Shown here one piece after another: positions 16,838-25,742 of a stretch of DNA of 64,000 nucleotides. The DNA lies in assembly GCA_013003715.1 (NCBI GenBank), contig JABDIN010000033.1, positions 1 to 64,000 of the forward strand, given 5' to 3'. The notes under the pieces are model-generated. The model did no database searches and was not told where the DNA came from. It saw nothing but the letters and a program-made list of their open reading frames with translations. How positions within the stretch are numbered: the first letter of the stretch is position 1; every line of letters begins with the position of its first letter. The DNA is from Desulfobacteraceae bacterium (GTDB taxonomy: Bacteria; Desulfobacterota; Desulfobacteria; Desulfobacterales; Desulfosarcinaceae). The translations under genes and the position numbers were made by a program.

Positions 16838-17716
16838 ATGAAATTAAAAGAAGCACTGGGGAAAAAGAAATTCGTCGTCACCTCCGAGATTCAAGCCCCG
16901 ATGGGCGATGAGCAGCCGGAGAAAATGATAGATAATTTAAAACGGATTCGTGGCCGGGTGGACAGCGTCACTGTCACGGAAATGGAACTGGAAGGCGTTG
17001 TCGGCGATAGTATCAAAACCTGCAGGATGTTGCAGGAAAACCGGTTCGATCCGATTTACCAGACCACGACACGGGATAAAAACCGGATCCAGCTTCAGAA
17101 AGACCTGAGCACCGCCCACGAGGCCGGTGTGGATAACCTCCTCGTGTTTACCGAAGATTACCGCATCACCGGCGACAGCCTGCAGGAAACCATGTTTTTT
17201 CATGTGGATTCGGGCAAGCTGGCCTCCGTGCTGGAGCATATACGCAAGGGCAGAACCGTGGATGGCCAGGATCTGCCCGCACCCGTCGATTTTACACTGG
17301 GTTCCGGCGTGGAGTCCTTGTGGGGGCAGAACGTGCCCAAAAAAGGCATGGAAGAAATGGAGTTCATGTGCAACATCGGCACCGGATACTTTTTGACTAC
17401 TCCCATCTTCGACCTGGATCAATTCCGGAAATTCCTGGGCCAGGTCAACACTTTTGGGGTACCCGTCATTGCCGAAGTCATGATCCTTCGGAATGCAGGC
17501 ATGGCGAGATTTTTAAACCGTCACTTTAAAACCGGGCTTGTTCCGGACTGGGTGGTCCAGAAACTTAGCGACACACCGGATAAGCTCAAAGCCAGCATCG
17601 AATTGTTCTCCGACACCATCAAGGGGCTGAAAGAGTTGTGCCAGGGTGTTCACATCATCACCCTTGGCGGAGATGATAAACTGCAACCCTATCTCGATGC
17701 CGCAAAACTCAGATAA
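16838..17716 (+). CDS. metF: Methylenetetrahydrofolate reductase (MetF family)
   Basis: This 292-residue TIM-barrel flavoprotein has a strong AAAGGAGGCG site. It has the family pattern: V-T-S-E-I-Q-A-P near the N-terminus (the catalytic Glu), R-G-R-V-D-S-V-T-V-T-E-M, and G-V-D-N-L-L-V-F-T-E-D-Y in the FAD-binding part. It lacks the C-terminal regulatory domain of eukaryotic enzymes. MetF interconverts methylene-THF and methyl-THF in methionine synthesis or the Wood-Ljungdahl methyl branch. The Hdr-like genes that follow suggest the catabolic role, with electrons exchanged through HdrCB/HdrA rather than directly with NADH. No MetV (zinc-binding partner) gene lies next to it, unlike in acetogens. 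Confidence 0.88.
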   Translation: MKLKEALGKKKFVVTSEIQAPMGDEQPEKMIDNLKRIRGRVDSVTVTEMELEGVVGDSIKTCRMLQENRFDPIYQTTTRDKNRIQLQKDLSTAHEAGVDNLLVFTEDYRITGDSLQETMFFHVDSGKLASVLEHIRKGRTVDGQDLPAPVDFTLGSGVESLWGQNVPKKGMEEMEFMCNIGTGYFLTTPIFDLDQFRKFLGQVNTFGVPVIAEVMILRNAGMARFLNRHFKTGLVPDWVVQKLSDTPDKLKASIELFSDTIKGLKELCQGVHIITLGGDDKLQPYLDAAKLR

Positions 17717-17727
17717 TTTCCCGACCC

Positions 17728-17752
17728 TGCGCACCGGATATTCCGGTGCGCA
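17728..17752 (+). terminator. 11-bp perfect hairpin after metF (terminator/attenuator)
   Basis: TGCGCACCGGA (17728-17738) and TCCGGTGCGCA (17742-17752) pair perfectly with a 3-nt loop, 12 nt after the metF stop. A loosely T-rich stretch follows (GTTTTGGTTT). It may terminate partially, setting metF and hdr expression apart. The rest of the gap to 17942 holds no gene. Confidence 0.6.
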
Positions 17753-17942
17753 CATGGTCTGTTTTGGTTTATACGCACAAATTGCCGGAACAATCGCAAG
17801 CTCTCGATTACTATGATGTACCTGCACCTCCTGCGACACTGAACATATCATCGTTTCGTGAAGACGGCTCCGAAAGCTCTGTGCACGATCGACAATATAT
17901 GTATCAACCCTTTTGCAGTTTGGGAAAAGGAGGAACCCTTCC

Positions 17943-19229
17943 ATGAAAACGCCCATCGAGCTGGATGATTTATCCTGCGAAATTAAAAACCAGGTCCAGG
18001 AAAAGGTGCCGGATGCTTTTCTGGATCTTTGTCTGACCTGTGGCACCTGTACCGGTGGTTGTCCCGGATCTGAACTGCTGGATATGGATCCGCGCAAATT
18101 GCTTCGCATGGTACTATTGGGAATGGACAAAGAGGTCGCTAAAACCGACTGGACATGGGTGTGCACCATGTGCGCCCGCTGCGTGAACGCCTGTCCCATG
18201 AAAATCAATATTCCGAAACTGGTGTACAACCTTCGCAACATGTGGCCCCGGGAAAATCGTCCCAAGGGCATCCGGGCTTCCTGTGATCAGCATATCCGGG
18301 CGGGTAATGCCATGGGGGTTCCCACCGATGATTTTATCTGGACCGTGGAAGATGTAGCCGCAGAAATCCGTGAAACCCAGCCTGAATTCAAGGACATGAA
18401 GGTCACCGTGGATCGAAAAGGTGCCTATATGGCCATCAACCAGAATTCACGGGAGCCGGTTACAGAGCCGGATGAAATGGGGCCTTTGTGGAAAATTCTG
18501 CATCAGGTGGGAGCCGACTGGACCTATCCGTCGGTGATGTGGGCCGGTGAAAATTATTGCCTGTTTCTGGCGGATGAGGAGGGGTGGCGGTATATTCTCG
18601 AGGAATTTGTTTATCATATCGATAACAACCTGGGGTGTGAAGTGGTGGTCAACACCGAGTGAGGGCACTCCTATTTTGCAATCCTGGAAGGATTGAAAAA
18701 ATTCAACATCCCCCACAAATTCGAATTCATTACCATCATAGAGCTCTACGCCCAATGGATCAGGGAAGGCAAACTCAAGGTCAATGCCGACTGGAACAAG
18801 GATTTGAACATCAAATTTACCGCACAGGACCCCTGCAATATCGTCAGGAAGACCCAGGGCCAGAAAATGGCGGACGATCTGCGATTCGTGATCAAGAGCA
18901 TCGTGGGAGAAGAGAACTTTATCGATATGATTCCCAATGGTGTGAACAATTATTGCTGCGGCGGCGGCGGCGGTGCCTTGCAAGCCGGCTTCCCCGAACA
19001 ACGCCGGGCATACGGTAAAACCAAGTTCGATCAAATCGTCACCACCGGTGCTACTTATGTTTTCGCCCCCTGCCATAACTGCCACAAGCAGATAGAGGAT
19101 ATCGGCGAACATTATGGCACCGAATACCATGTGGTGCACATCTGGACGATCATGTGCCTGGCAATGGGGATTCTCGGTGAAAATGAAAGAGCCTATCTCG
19201 GACCGGATCTCGCCGAGTTTGGATTGTAA
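17943..19229 (+). CDS. HdrC-HdrB fusion protein with in-frame UGA (probable selenocysteine 240)
   Basis: This is one reading frame of 429 codons from ATG 17943 (GGAGG site) to TAA, interrupted by TGA at 18660-18662. Read through, it gives 428 residues. The N-terminal HdrC part has two 4Fe-4S motifs: C30, C33, C36, C40 and C74, C77, C80, C84. The C-terminal HdrB/D part has the second CCG domain intact: C298, C338-C339-G and C377-x-x-C380, ligands of a non-cubane cluster. The UGA is codon 240 in N-T-E-U-G-H-S-Y, where homologues have Cys; the DsrK in this window has G-G-E-C-G-H. A SECIS-like hairpin follows at the right distance. A conventional annotation would split it into two hypothetical proteins. 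It probably passes electrons between MetF and HdrA. A plain nonsense mutation is the alternative, but the position and hairpin argue against it. Confidence 0.88.
18660..18699 (+). promoter_or_regulatory. UGA-Sec codon and candidate bacterial SECIS hairpin
   Basis: After the UGA (18660-18662) there are 11 nt, then TTTT (18674-18677), a single bulged G (18678) and CAATCC (18679-18684). The apical loop is TGGAA (18685-18689), followed by GGATTG (18690-18695) and AAAA (18696-18699). The stem is therefore 6+4 pairs with one bulge and a 5-nt loop carrying GG at loop positions 2-3. Bacterial SECIS elements lie immediately downstream of the UGA, with a short upper stem and a conserved G in the first loop positions for SelB binding. 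The loop G is 24 nt from the UGA, within the usual range. Confidence 0.8.
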
Positions 19230-19247
19230 GACAAGGAGGAGGGTACC

Positions 19248-22200
19248 ATGGCGGAAAAAACGGTTGGTTCCGTATTAGTAGTGGGTGCGGGCATCGCAGG
19301 CATTCAGGCATCCCTGGACCTGGCGGATTCCGGTTTTTTGGTTCATCTGGCCGATAAAGAATCCGCCATCGGCGGAACGATGGCACAGTTGGACAAGACT
19401 TTTCCCACCAATGATTGCTCCATGTGCATTATTTCACCGAAACTGGTGGAAGCCGGGCGTCATTTAAATATCGAACTGCACACCCATACCAAGGTAAAGG
19501 GTATTGCCGGCACACCGGGGAATTTTAAAGTGACCCTTAGAAAAGAAGCCCGGTTTATTGATGTGGACAAATGCACGGCCTGCGGCGAATGCGCAAAGGT
19601 GTGCCCTGTTGATGTGCCGAACGCATTCGATGAGGGCTTGCGGGATCGAAAGGCGGCCTTCAAGCTCTATCCGCAAGCCATGCCGAGCGCGTATGCCATC
19701 GAAAAAAAAGGAACGGCGCCTTGCAAGGCGGCCTGCCCGGTGAATCCCAGCATACAGGGCATGGTCGCCCTGGTGGGGCAGGGCAAATTCAAGGAGGCAT
19801 TTGATCTGTTCCGGCAGGAGCACCCGTTTCCGGCGGTTTGCGGCCGGGTCTGCCACCAGCCATGTGAAACGGCCTGCACGCGGGACCAGGTGGACCAAGC
19901 CATATCCATTAGGGGCATTCACCGGTTTCTGGCGGACTGGGCCAAGGAAAACAAGGTATCATTTGTACCGGAAAAAGCAGCACCCAACAACGAAAAGGTG
20001 TGTGTCATCGGTGCCGGGCCGGCGGGTCTGTCCTGTGCCTATTTCCTGGCCATTGCGGGCTATTCGGTGACCATTTTCGATAAATATCCGGTATTGGGCG
20101 GTATGCTCACCGTGGGTATCCCCTCCTACCGGCTGCCCCGGGATATCATTGAATGGGAAATCCAAGTGCTCCGGGACCTGGGTGTTGAGTTCAAAACCGG
20201 TGTGGAGATCGGCAAGGACACGACCATTGGCGCATTGCGCAAACAAGGATTCAAGGCCTTTTTTACAGCCATCGGTTCACAGGAATGCAAGGCCATGGGC
20301 ATCGAGGGTGAAGACCTGGCGGGTGTGTTTGCCGGTGTGGATTTTTTACGGCAGGTGAATTTAGGCGAGCGCGTCAAACTGGGGGACCGGGTGGCGGTGA
20401 TCGGCGGCGGTAACGTGGCCATGGATTCCGTACGTACGGCCCTTCGCACCGGATCGAAGAAAGCATTCATCGTTTACCGGCGCAGCGAGGCGGAGATGCC
20501 GGCCAATGAAGAGGAAATCGCCGAATGTCGCGAAGAGGGCATCGATATCATGACCCTCACTAACCCGGTGAGGGTGGTTTCCGAAAACGGCCGGGTCACC
20601 GGCTTGGAATGCATCAGGATGAAACTGGGTGAACCGGATGCCGGTGGCCGGGCCCGTCCTGAACCCATAGCCGGATCCGAGTTTACCATCGAGATCGATA
20701 CATTGATCCCGGCCATCGGCCAGGAATCGGATTGGGCCTGCCTCACGGATGAATGCGCCTGCACCCTCAATGATTGGGGCACCATGCAGGTGGATCCGGT
20801 GACTCTGCAAACCAGTGATCCGGATATTTTTGCCGGTGGTGATGCCGTCACCGGGCCTGCAACTGTTGTGGAGGCCATTGCAGCGGGAAAACAGGGGGCT
20901 GAATCCATAGACCGGTTCATTCGGGGCGTGGATTTGACGCTTGACCGCTCGTCCACCCTTACACCGGTGGACAGCATCGATATCAGCAACGCCGTGGTTG
21001 AAAAGCGTGCCCGGATGCCGGTGGTGGCGGCCGCCGAACGTGTGGGGAATTTCATGGAGGTGCAGACCGGTTTCGATGCGGACACCGCCACCCGTGAGGC
21101 GGCGCGTTGTCTGGCCTGTGGCATATGCTCGGAATGTTATCAATGCGTGGACGCCTGCCTGGCGAATGCCGTGGATCACGAGATGCAGGCACAAGAGGAG
21201 GAGATATTCGTTGGGGCGGTGATTCTGGCGCCCGGTTTTACCCCCTTTGATCCTAGCCGGTATGACACCTATGCATACGCCAATCATCCCAATGTGGTGA
21301 CCAGTCTCGAGTTTGAACGCATGTTATCCGCTTCCGGACCCTATGAAGGCCATCTTATTCGTCCATCCGACCACAAAGAGCCTCAAAAAATAGCCTGGCT
21401 GCAATGTGTGGGCTCCCGGGACATTAACAATTGTGATAACGGGTATTGCTCATCGGTATGCTGCATGTATGCGGCAAAGCAAGCGGTAATCGCTAAGGAA
21501 CACAGCAAAAAATTCCTGGATGCGGCGATTTTTTTCATGGATATGCGGACATTCGGCAAAGATTTTGACAAATACCAGATCCGGTCCACCGAAGATCATG
21601 ACGTCCGGTTCATCAGGTCCCGAATCCATTCGGTGTTGCCCGATGTCGATGGCCGGCTGCGTATCGTGTATGCCACCGAAGCCGGCAAACGTGTTGAAGA
21701 AAATTTTGATATGGTGGTTTTATCCGTGGGCATATCGGCATCCAAAGAAACAACGGACCTGGCTGCAACACTGGGTGTAGACCTGAACGAATACGGGTTT
21801 GCGGCTACCCGCAATTTGAAGCCGGTGGCCACCAATCGTGAGGGGATCTATGTGTGCGGCGCCTTCCAGGAACCCAAAGATATTCCCGGATCGGTAATGG
21901 AGGCCTCCGCGGCGGCAGCCGAAACGGCCTCAAAACTGGCGGATTCCCGGTGGTCGCAAACCAACCGCAAGGCGTTGCCGCCGGAGCTGGATTTTAGCAA
22001 CCAGGAGCCGCGGATAGGTGTTTTTGTCTGTAATTGCGGTATCAATATCGGTGGTGTGGCGGATGTGCCGGCGGTCAGGGACTATGCCGGGAATCTGCCC
22101 CATGTGGTGCATGTGGAAGACAACCTGTTCACCTGCTCCCAGGATAACCAGGAACACCTCAAGGCGGTGATTGCGGAAAAGGGCATCAACCGCGTGGTGG

Positions 22201-23684
22201 TTGCATCATGTTCGCCGCGGACCCATGAGCCGTTGTTTCAGGAGACCATCCGTGAAGCCGGTTTGAACAAATACCTGTTTGAAATGGCCAACATCCGGGA
22301 CCAGAACACCTGGGTCCACATGAATAATCCGGACAAGGCCACCGAAAAGGCCAAGGACCTGGTGAGAATGGCCGTGGCCAAGGCCGCTTATGTGGAACCA
22401 TTGGCCCAGGTGCCCTTGGAAATCACCAAGGCCGCCCTGGTGGTTGGCGGTGGCGTGGCCGGCATGGAATCGGCCCTGGCCCTGGCGGACCAGGGGTGCC
22501 AGGTCTATCTGGTGGAAAAAGCGGACACCCTGGGCGGTATCGCCAATATCCTGAGATCCACATGGAATGGTGAGCCTGTTCAACCTTACCTGGAGGAGCT
22601 GAAACAACTTGTGGGCAATCATCCCAAGATCAATCTGTTTCTAAACTGCCAGGTGAAGCGCACCACCGGCGCACTGGGAAATTTTACCACCATCCTGGCG
22701 TCGGTGACCGAACCGGGTTCGGATATTGTCATCCTGCATGGGGCGACCTTGATCGCCACGGGTGGAAACGAATACCGTCCGGATCAATATCTGTATGGTC
22801 AGCACCCGAACGTACTCACCCATTTGGATGTGGATGCGGCGTTCAACGCCAATGATGACCGTCTTCAAAAGGCCAGGCGAGCCGTATTTATACAATGCGT
22901 GGGGTCCCGGACGCCTGAACGGCCGTATTGCAGCAAGGTGTGCTGCACCCATAGCCTGAAGAGCGCACTGGCGCTTAAAAAACAAAACAAACGCTGCCAG
23001 GTGTTTATCATCTACCGGGATATCCGGTCCTTTGGTTTCCGTGAAAATCTGTACAGAGAGGCGCGGGAGAAGGGTATCATTTTTATCCGCTACGATCTGG
23101 AAAAGGAACCTCGGGTGGCAGTGGGTTCAAACGACGAATTGTCGGTTACCGTAACGGATCATGTGCTGCGAATGCCCATCGTTTTGAAACCGGATCTGTT
23201 GATACTGGCATCGGGAATCATCCCCAATGACAACAAGGATCTGTTTGAAAAATTCAAGGTACCGGTGAATGCCGACGGTTTTCTGGTGGAAGCGCATGCC
23301 AAATTGCGACCGGTGGATTTTGCCTCCGAAGGTATTTTTCTGGCCGGACTGGCCCATTACCCCAAGGCCTTGGAGGAGTGCATCTCGCAGGCCAAGGCAG
23401 CGGCCGCCCGCGCCATGACACTGTTGTCCAAGGACACTATCATGGTCGGCGGAATTGTGGCCAGGGTGGATGAAACACGCTGCGCGGTCTGCCTGACCTG
23501 CGTCCGCACCTGCCCGTACGGTGTTCCCAAGGTGTCCGAACATTCCTATGCGGTGATCGACCAGGCGGAGTGTCATGGGTGCGGCGCCTGTGCGTCGGAA
23601 TGCCCGGGTAAGGCTATCACCCTTCAGCATTTTACCGATGAACAGCTCATCGCCAAGACAGATGCACTGTTTACCTCTGCCTGA
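19248..23684 (+). CDS. hdrA: Giant HdrA-NfnB(GltD)-HdrA fusion flavin/Fe-S oxidoreductase
   Basis: This 1478-residue protein has an AAGGAGG site and lies 18 nt after the HdrCB gene. Domain order: HdrA FAD domain start (V-V-G-A-G-I-A-G-I-Q, residues 10-100); ferredoxin motif C-T-A-C-G-E-C-A-K-V-C-P; a GltD/NfnB-type insertion at about 150-570 with its own Fe-S cysteines, an FAD fold (V-I-G-A-G-P-A-G-L) and an NAD(P)-binding fold (V-I-G-G-G-N-V-A-M-D). A Cys-rich motif near 625-645 comes next, then the rest of HdrA-1 (C-V-G-S-R, C-C-M-Y). A second HdrA unit spans about 920-1400 (C-N-C-G-I-N-I-G-G, V-V-G-G-G-V-A-G-M-E). Two C-terminal 4Fe-4S motifs end the protein. HdrA flavins bifurcate electrons. 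The built-in NAD(P)H module suggests NAD(P)H input without a separate hydrogenase or MvhD. The exact substrate is an inference. Confidence 0.9.
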   Translation: MAEKTVGSVLVVGAGIAGIQASLDLADSGFLVHLADKESAIGGTMAQLDKTFPTNDCSMCIISPKLVEAGRHLNIELHTHTKVKGIAGTPGNFKVTLRKEARFIDVDKCTACGECAKVCPVDVPNAFDEGLRDRKAAFKLYPQAMPSAYAIEKKGTAPCKAACPVNPSIQGMVALVGQGKFKEAFDLFRQEHPFPAVCGRVCHQPCETACTRDQVDQAISIRGIHRFLADWAKENKVSFVPEKAAPNNEKVCVIGAGPAGLSCAYFLAIAGYSVTIFDKYPVLGGMLTVGIPSYRLPRDIIEWEIQVLRDLGVEFKTGVEIGKDTTIGALRKQGFKAFFTAIGSQECKAMGIEGEDLAGVFAGVDFLRQVNLGERVKLGDRVAVIGGGNVAMDSVRTALRTGSKKAFIVYRRSEAEMPANEEEIAECREEGIDIMTLTNPVRVVSENGRVTGLECIRMKLGEPDAGGRARPEPIAGSEFTIEIDTLIPAIGQESDWACLTDECACTLNDWGTMQVDPVTLQTSDPDIFAGGDAVTGPATVVEAIAAGKQGAESIDRFIRGVDLTLDRSSTLTPVDSIDISNAVVEKRARMPVVAAAERVGNFMEVQTGFDADTATREAARCLACGICSECYQCVDACLANAVDHEMQAQEEEIFVGAVILAPGFTPFDPSRYDTYAYANHPNVVTSLEFERMLSASGPYEGHLIRPSDHKEPQKIAWLQCVGSRDINNCDNGYCSSVCCMYAAKQAVIAKEHSKKFLDAAIFFMDMRTFGKDFDKYQIRSTEDHDVRFIRSRIHSVLPDVDGRLRIVYATEAGKRVEENFDMVVLSVGISASKETTDLAATLGVDLNEYGFAATRNLKPVATNREGIYVCGAFQEPKDIPGSVMEASAAAAETASKLADSRWSQTNRKALPPELDFSNQEPRIGVFVCNCGINIGGVADVPAVRDYAGNLPHVVHVEDNLFTCSQDNQEHLKAVIAEKGINRVVVASCSPRTHEPLFQETIREAGLNKYLFEMANIRDQNTWVHMNNPDKATEKAKDLVRMAVAKAAYVEPLAQVPLEITKAALVVGGGVAGMESALALADQGCQVYLVEKADTLGGIANILRSTWNGEPVQPYLEELKQLVGNHPKINLFLNCQVKRTTGALGNFTTILASVTEPGSDIVILHGATLIATGGNEYRPDQYLYGQHPNVLTHLDVDAAFNANDDRLQKARRAVFIQCVGSRTPERPYCSKVCCTHSLKSALALKKQNKRCQVFIIYRDIRSFGFRENLYREAREKGIIFIRYDLEKEPRVAVGSNDELSVTVTDHVLRMPIVLKPDLLILASGIIPNDNKDLFEKFKVPVNADGFLVEAHAKLRPVDFASEGIFLAGLAHYPKALEECISQAKAAAARAMTLLSKDTIMVGGIVARVDETRCAVCLTCVRTCPYGVPKVSEHSYAVIDQAECHGCGACASECPGKAITLQHFTDEQLIAKTDALFTSA

Positions 23685-23721
23685 TGTGATTGAAGGGTAT
23701 TCAGGAAACATGAAGCACTAA

Positions 23722-23758
23722 AAAAGGCTCATTCCAGTTGATACGGAATGAGCCTTTT
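23722..23758. terminator. Strong bidirectional terminator between hdrA and dsrP
   Basis: AAAAGGCTCATTCC (23722-23735) pairs perfectly over 14 bp with the bases at 23745-23758, with a 9-nt loop and A-run/T-run on either side. It ends both the plus-strand metF-hdr transcript and the minus-strand dsr transcript. Confidence 0.92.
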
Positions 23759-23776
23759 ACCTTTTATAACCACCTA

Positions 23777-24934
23777 TTATCCCCGGATTTCCTCTTTCAC
23801 GGAGACGGCTATTTTATAGAGCACGGTCAACACCAGCGCACCGACTGCATAAACGCCCAGAGAGATCATCGCTTCCGGACCGGTGGGCCAATATTCGTTC
23901 ACCTGGTGAAGGGGATTGGGTACGAAACCGCCGGCGATCATGCCGAGGGCTTTGTCGATCCAGGTGCCGAAAATGATCACAATGCAGGCGATGACCAAAA
24001 TATTTTCATTTTTACGGGTCACGGGGTTAACGACTAAAATAATGCCCACCACCATGAGAATCATTGACGTCCACATCCAGGGTACCATCAGGCTATGGCC
24101 GTGCAGACCCACGAACAAGTATTTGATGTGGTCCATGTGTTCGGGGATGTTGCTGTAAAAAGCGACGAATACTTCACACAGGAAAAAGAAGACATTGATG
24201 CAAATGGCGTATGCAACGGTTTTGGCCAAAGATTGAATCTGCTCGCGTCCCGGATCGAATTTGGTGAAATGCCGGATAAACAGACATAGCAGGATCAACA
24301 ATGAGGGGCCGGCCGCAAATGCCGACGACAAAAATCGCGGTGCCAAAATCGCTGTCATCCAAAACCCTCTGCCCGGAAGACCGCAATACAGAAAGGCGGT
24401 AACCGTGTGAATGCTGATCGCCCAGGGGATGGATAAATAGATCAATGGTTTTACCCAAAACTGGTAATGATCATTGTTCCGCTCCGCCTCCAGCACGTTC
24501 CAACCGATAATGATGTTGAGAAACAAATAGCCTTGCAATACGACGATATCAAAAAATAAAATCGAATTGGGTGAGGGATAAAGCAAGGTATTGAATATCC
24601 GCGTGGGCTGCCCCAGATCGACGATGACAAAAGAGAGGCACATGACAATGGAAGCGATGGCTAAAAATTCACCCAGGATGGTGACTTTGCCATAGGCTTT
24701 ATAATCGTGAAGATAATAGGGCAGCACCACCATTACACCCCCGGCGGCCACGCCGACCAGATAGGTAAAGTTGGCGATGTAAAATCCCCAGGACACGTCG
24801 CGGCTTAAACCGGTGATGCCTAAACCGAACTTGAGCTGCCAGAGGTAAACACCAAAAGCAGCACCGATGATCGCCAGTAAGGCAACGATCCAACCCCAAT
24901 ACGTTTTTCCGCCTTTAAACGCTAATTCAAGCAT
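23777..24934 (-). CDS. dsrP: DsrP, NrfD-family integral membrane subunit
   Basis: This protein of about 385 residues has roughly ten hydrophobic segments and no cofactor motifs, as in NrfD/PsrC quinone-binding membrane subunits. It is the last gene of dsrMKJOP. I prefer ATG 24934, 5 nt after GAGG, over the GTG at 24940. DsrP is thought to exchange electrons between menaquinone and the periplasmic ferredoxin DsrO and haem protein DsrJ. It ends just before the bidirectional terminator. Confidence 0.93.
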   Translation of the reverse strand: MLELAFKGGKTYWGWIVALLAIIGAAFGVYLWQLKFGLGITGLSRDVSWGFYIANFTYLVGVAAGGVMVVLPYYLHDYKAYGKVTILGEFLAIASIVMCLSFVIVDLGQPTRIFNTLLYPSPNSILFFDIVVLQGYLFLNIIIGWNVLEAERNNDHYQFWVKPLIYLSIPWAISIHTVTAFLYCGLPGRGFWMTAILAPRFLSSAFAAGPSLLILLCLFIRHFTKFDPGREQIQSLAKTVAYAICINVFFFLCEVFVAFYSNIPEHMDHIKYLFVGLHGHSLMVPWMWTSMILMVVGIILVVNPVTRKNENILVIACIVIIFGTWIDKALGMIAGGFVPNPLHQVNEYWPTGPEAMISLGVYAVGALVLTVLYKIAVSVKEEIRG

Positions 24935-24941
24935 ATGCACC

Positions 24942-25739
24942 TCACACTATGTAGTAAACAGACGGTTCAGTACCCAGTTGCTGTTTGCGTCTGATGGTGT
25001 AATTCTCTTTCAAGACTTCCCTGACATGTGAATGCGGATCATACAGGTCACCGAATATGATGGCCCCGTCCGATGCCTCGACGCATGCCGGTTCCTTGCC
25101 CACAGCCAACCGTTCCGCGCAGAAATTGCACTTTTCCACAACACCTTTCATGCGGGTCGGGAATTCCAGGTTCTTGTCGTCTTCCGGGATGAAATCGCGC
25201 GGATCCCTGAAATTGAAACTTCTGGCGCCGAATGGGCATGCGGCCATGCAGAAACGGCATCCGATGCATCGATGAAAATCCATCAGAACGATACCGTCGC
25301 TTTCCCGTTTGAAGGTCGCTTTGGTTGGACAGGCCCGGACACATGACGGGTTTTCACAATGATTGCATAACACCAAAAATGATTTGTGCTCGATTTCTTC
25401 GCTGAGGAACTTGCTGGCCTTGGTGGGGAATGCATGGTGAAATTCAGCTTCCCAGATCCATTTGATTTCATGATCGGTATTGGTGATCTTCGTCGGAATG
25501 TTATGGCTCTTGTTGCAAGCTTCGATCATAGGTTCCAGATCTTTGGCGGAATGAAATCTTCGTGTGTCGATAACCATGGCCCATTGTTTGGCCCTTAAAG
25601 CCCGGGCGCCTTTTTTGACATAGGGTTGGGCGGCATCGTGCCCGCCTGATGCGGCAAAGGCATTCAAGGCAGGGGCGGTTCCCAAACCCACTGCGGAGAT
25701 CCCGGCCAGCTTTAAAAAGCGTCTTCTGCTGCTTTCCAT
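24942..25739 (-). CDS. dsrO: DsrO, periplasmic Tat-exported 4Fe-4S ferredoxin
   Basis: This 265-residue protein has a twin-arginine signal S-R-R-R-F-L-K with hydrophobic core to about residue 30, so it is exported folded with its clusters. Ferredoxin-type clusters follow: C-N-H-C-E-N-P-S-C-V-R-A-C-P, C-I-G-C-R-F-C-M-A-A-C-P, and C-N-F-C-A-E-R with later Cys. This matches NrfC/PsrB-type electron-transfer subunits. DsrO passes electrons between DsrP and DsrJ. It starts 3 nt after dsrJ ends. Confidence 0.95.
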   Translation of the reverse strand: MESSRRRFLKLAGISAVGLGTAPALNAFAASGGHDAAQPYVKKGARALRAKQWAMVIDTRRFHSAKDLEPMIEACNKSHNIPTKITNTDHEIKWIWEAEFHHAFPTKASKFLSEEIEHKSFLVLCNHCENPSCVRACPTKATFKRESDGIVLMDFHRCIGCRFCMAACPFGARSFNFRDPRDFIPEDDKNLEFPTRMKGVVEKCNFCAERLAVGKEPACVEASDGAIIFGDLYDPHSHVREVLKENYTIRRKQQLGTEPSVYYIV

Positions 25740-25742
25740 CAG

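Noticed and set aside
18693..19229. A separate gene beginning at TTG 18693
   Set aside because: It is in the same frame as the upstream ORF, its start would lie inside the SECIS hairpin, it has no ribosome site, and its content is the second half of the CCG protein. UGA read-through explains it better.
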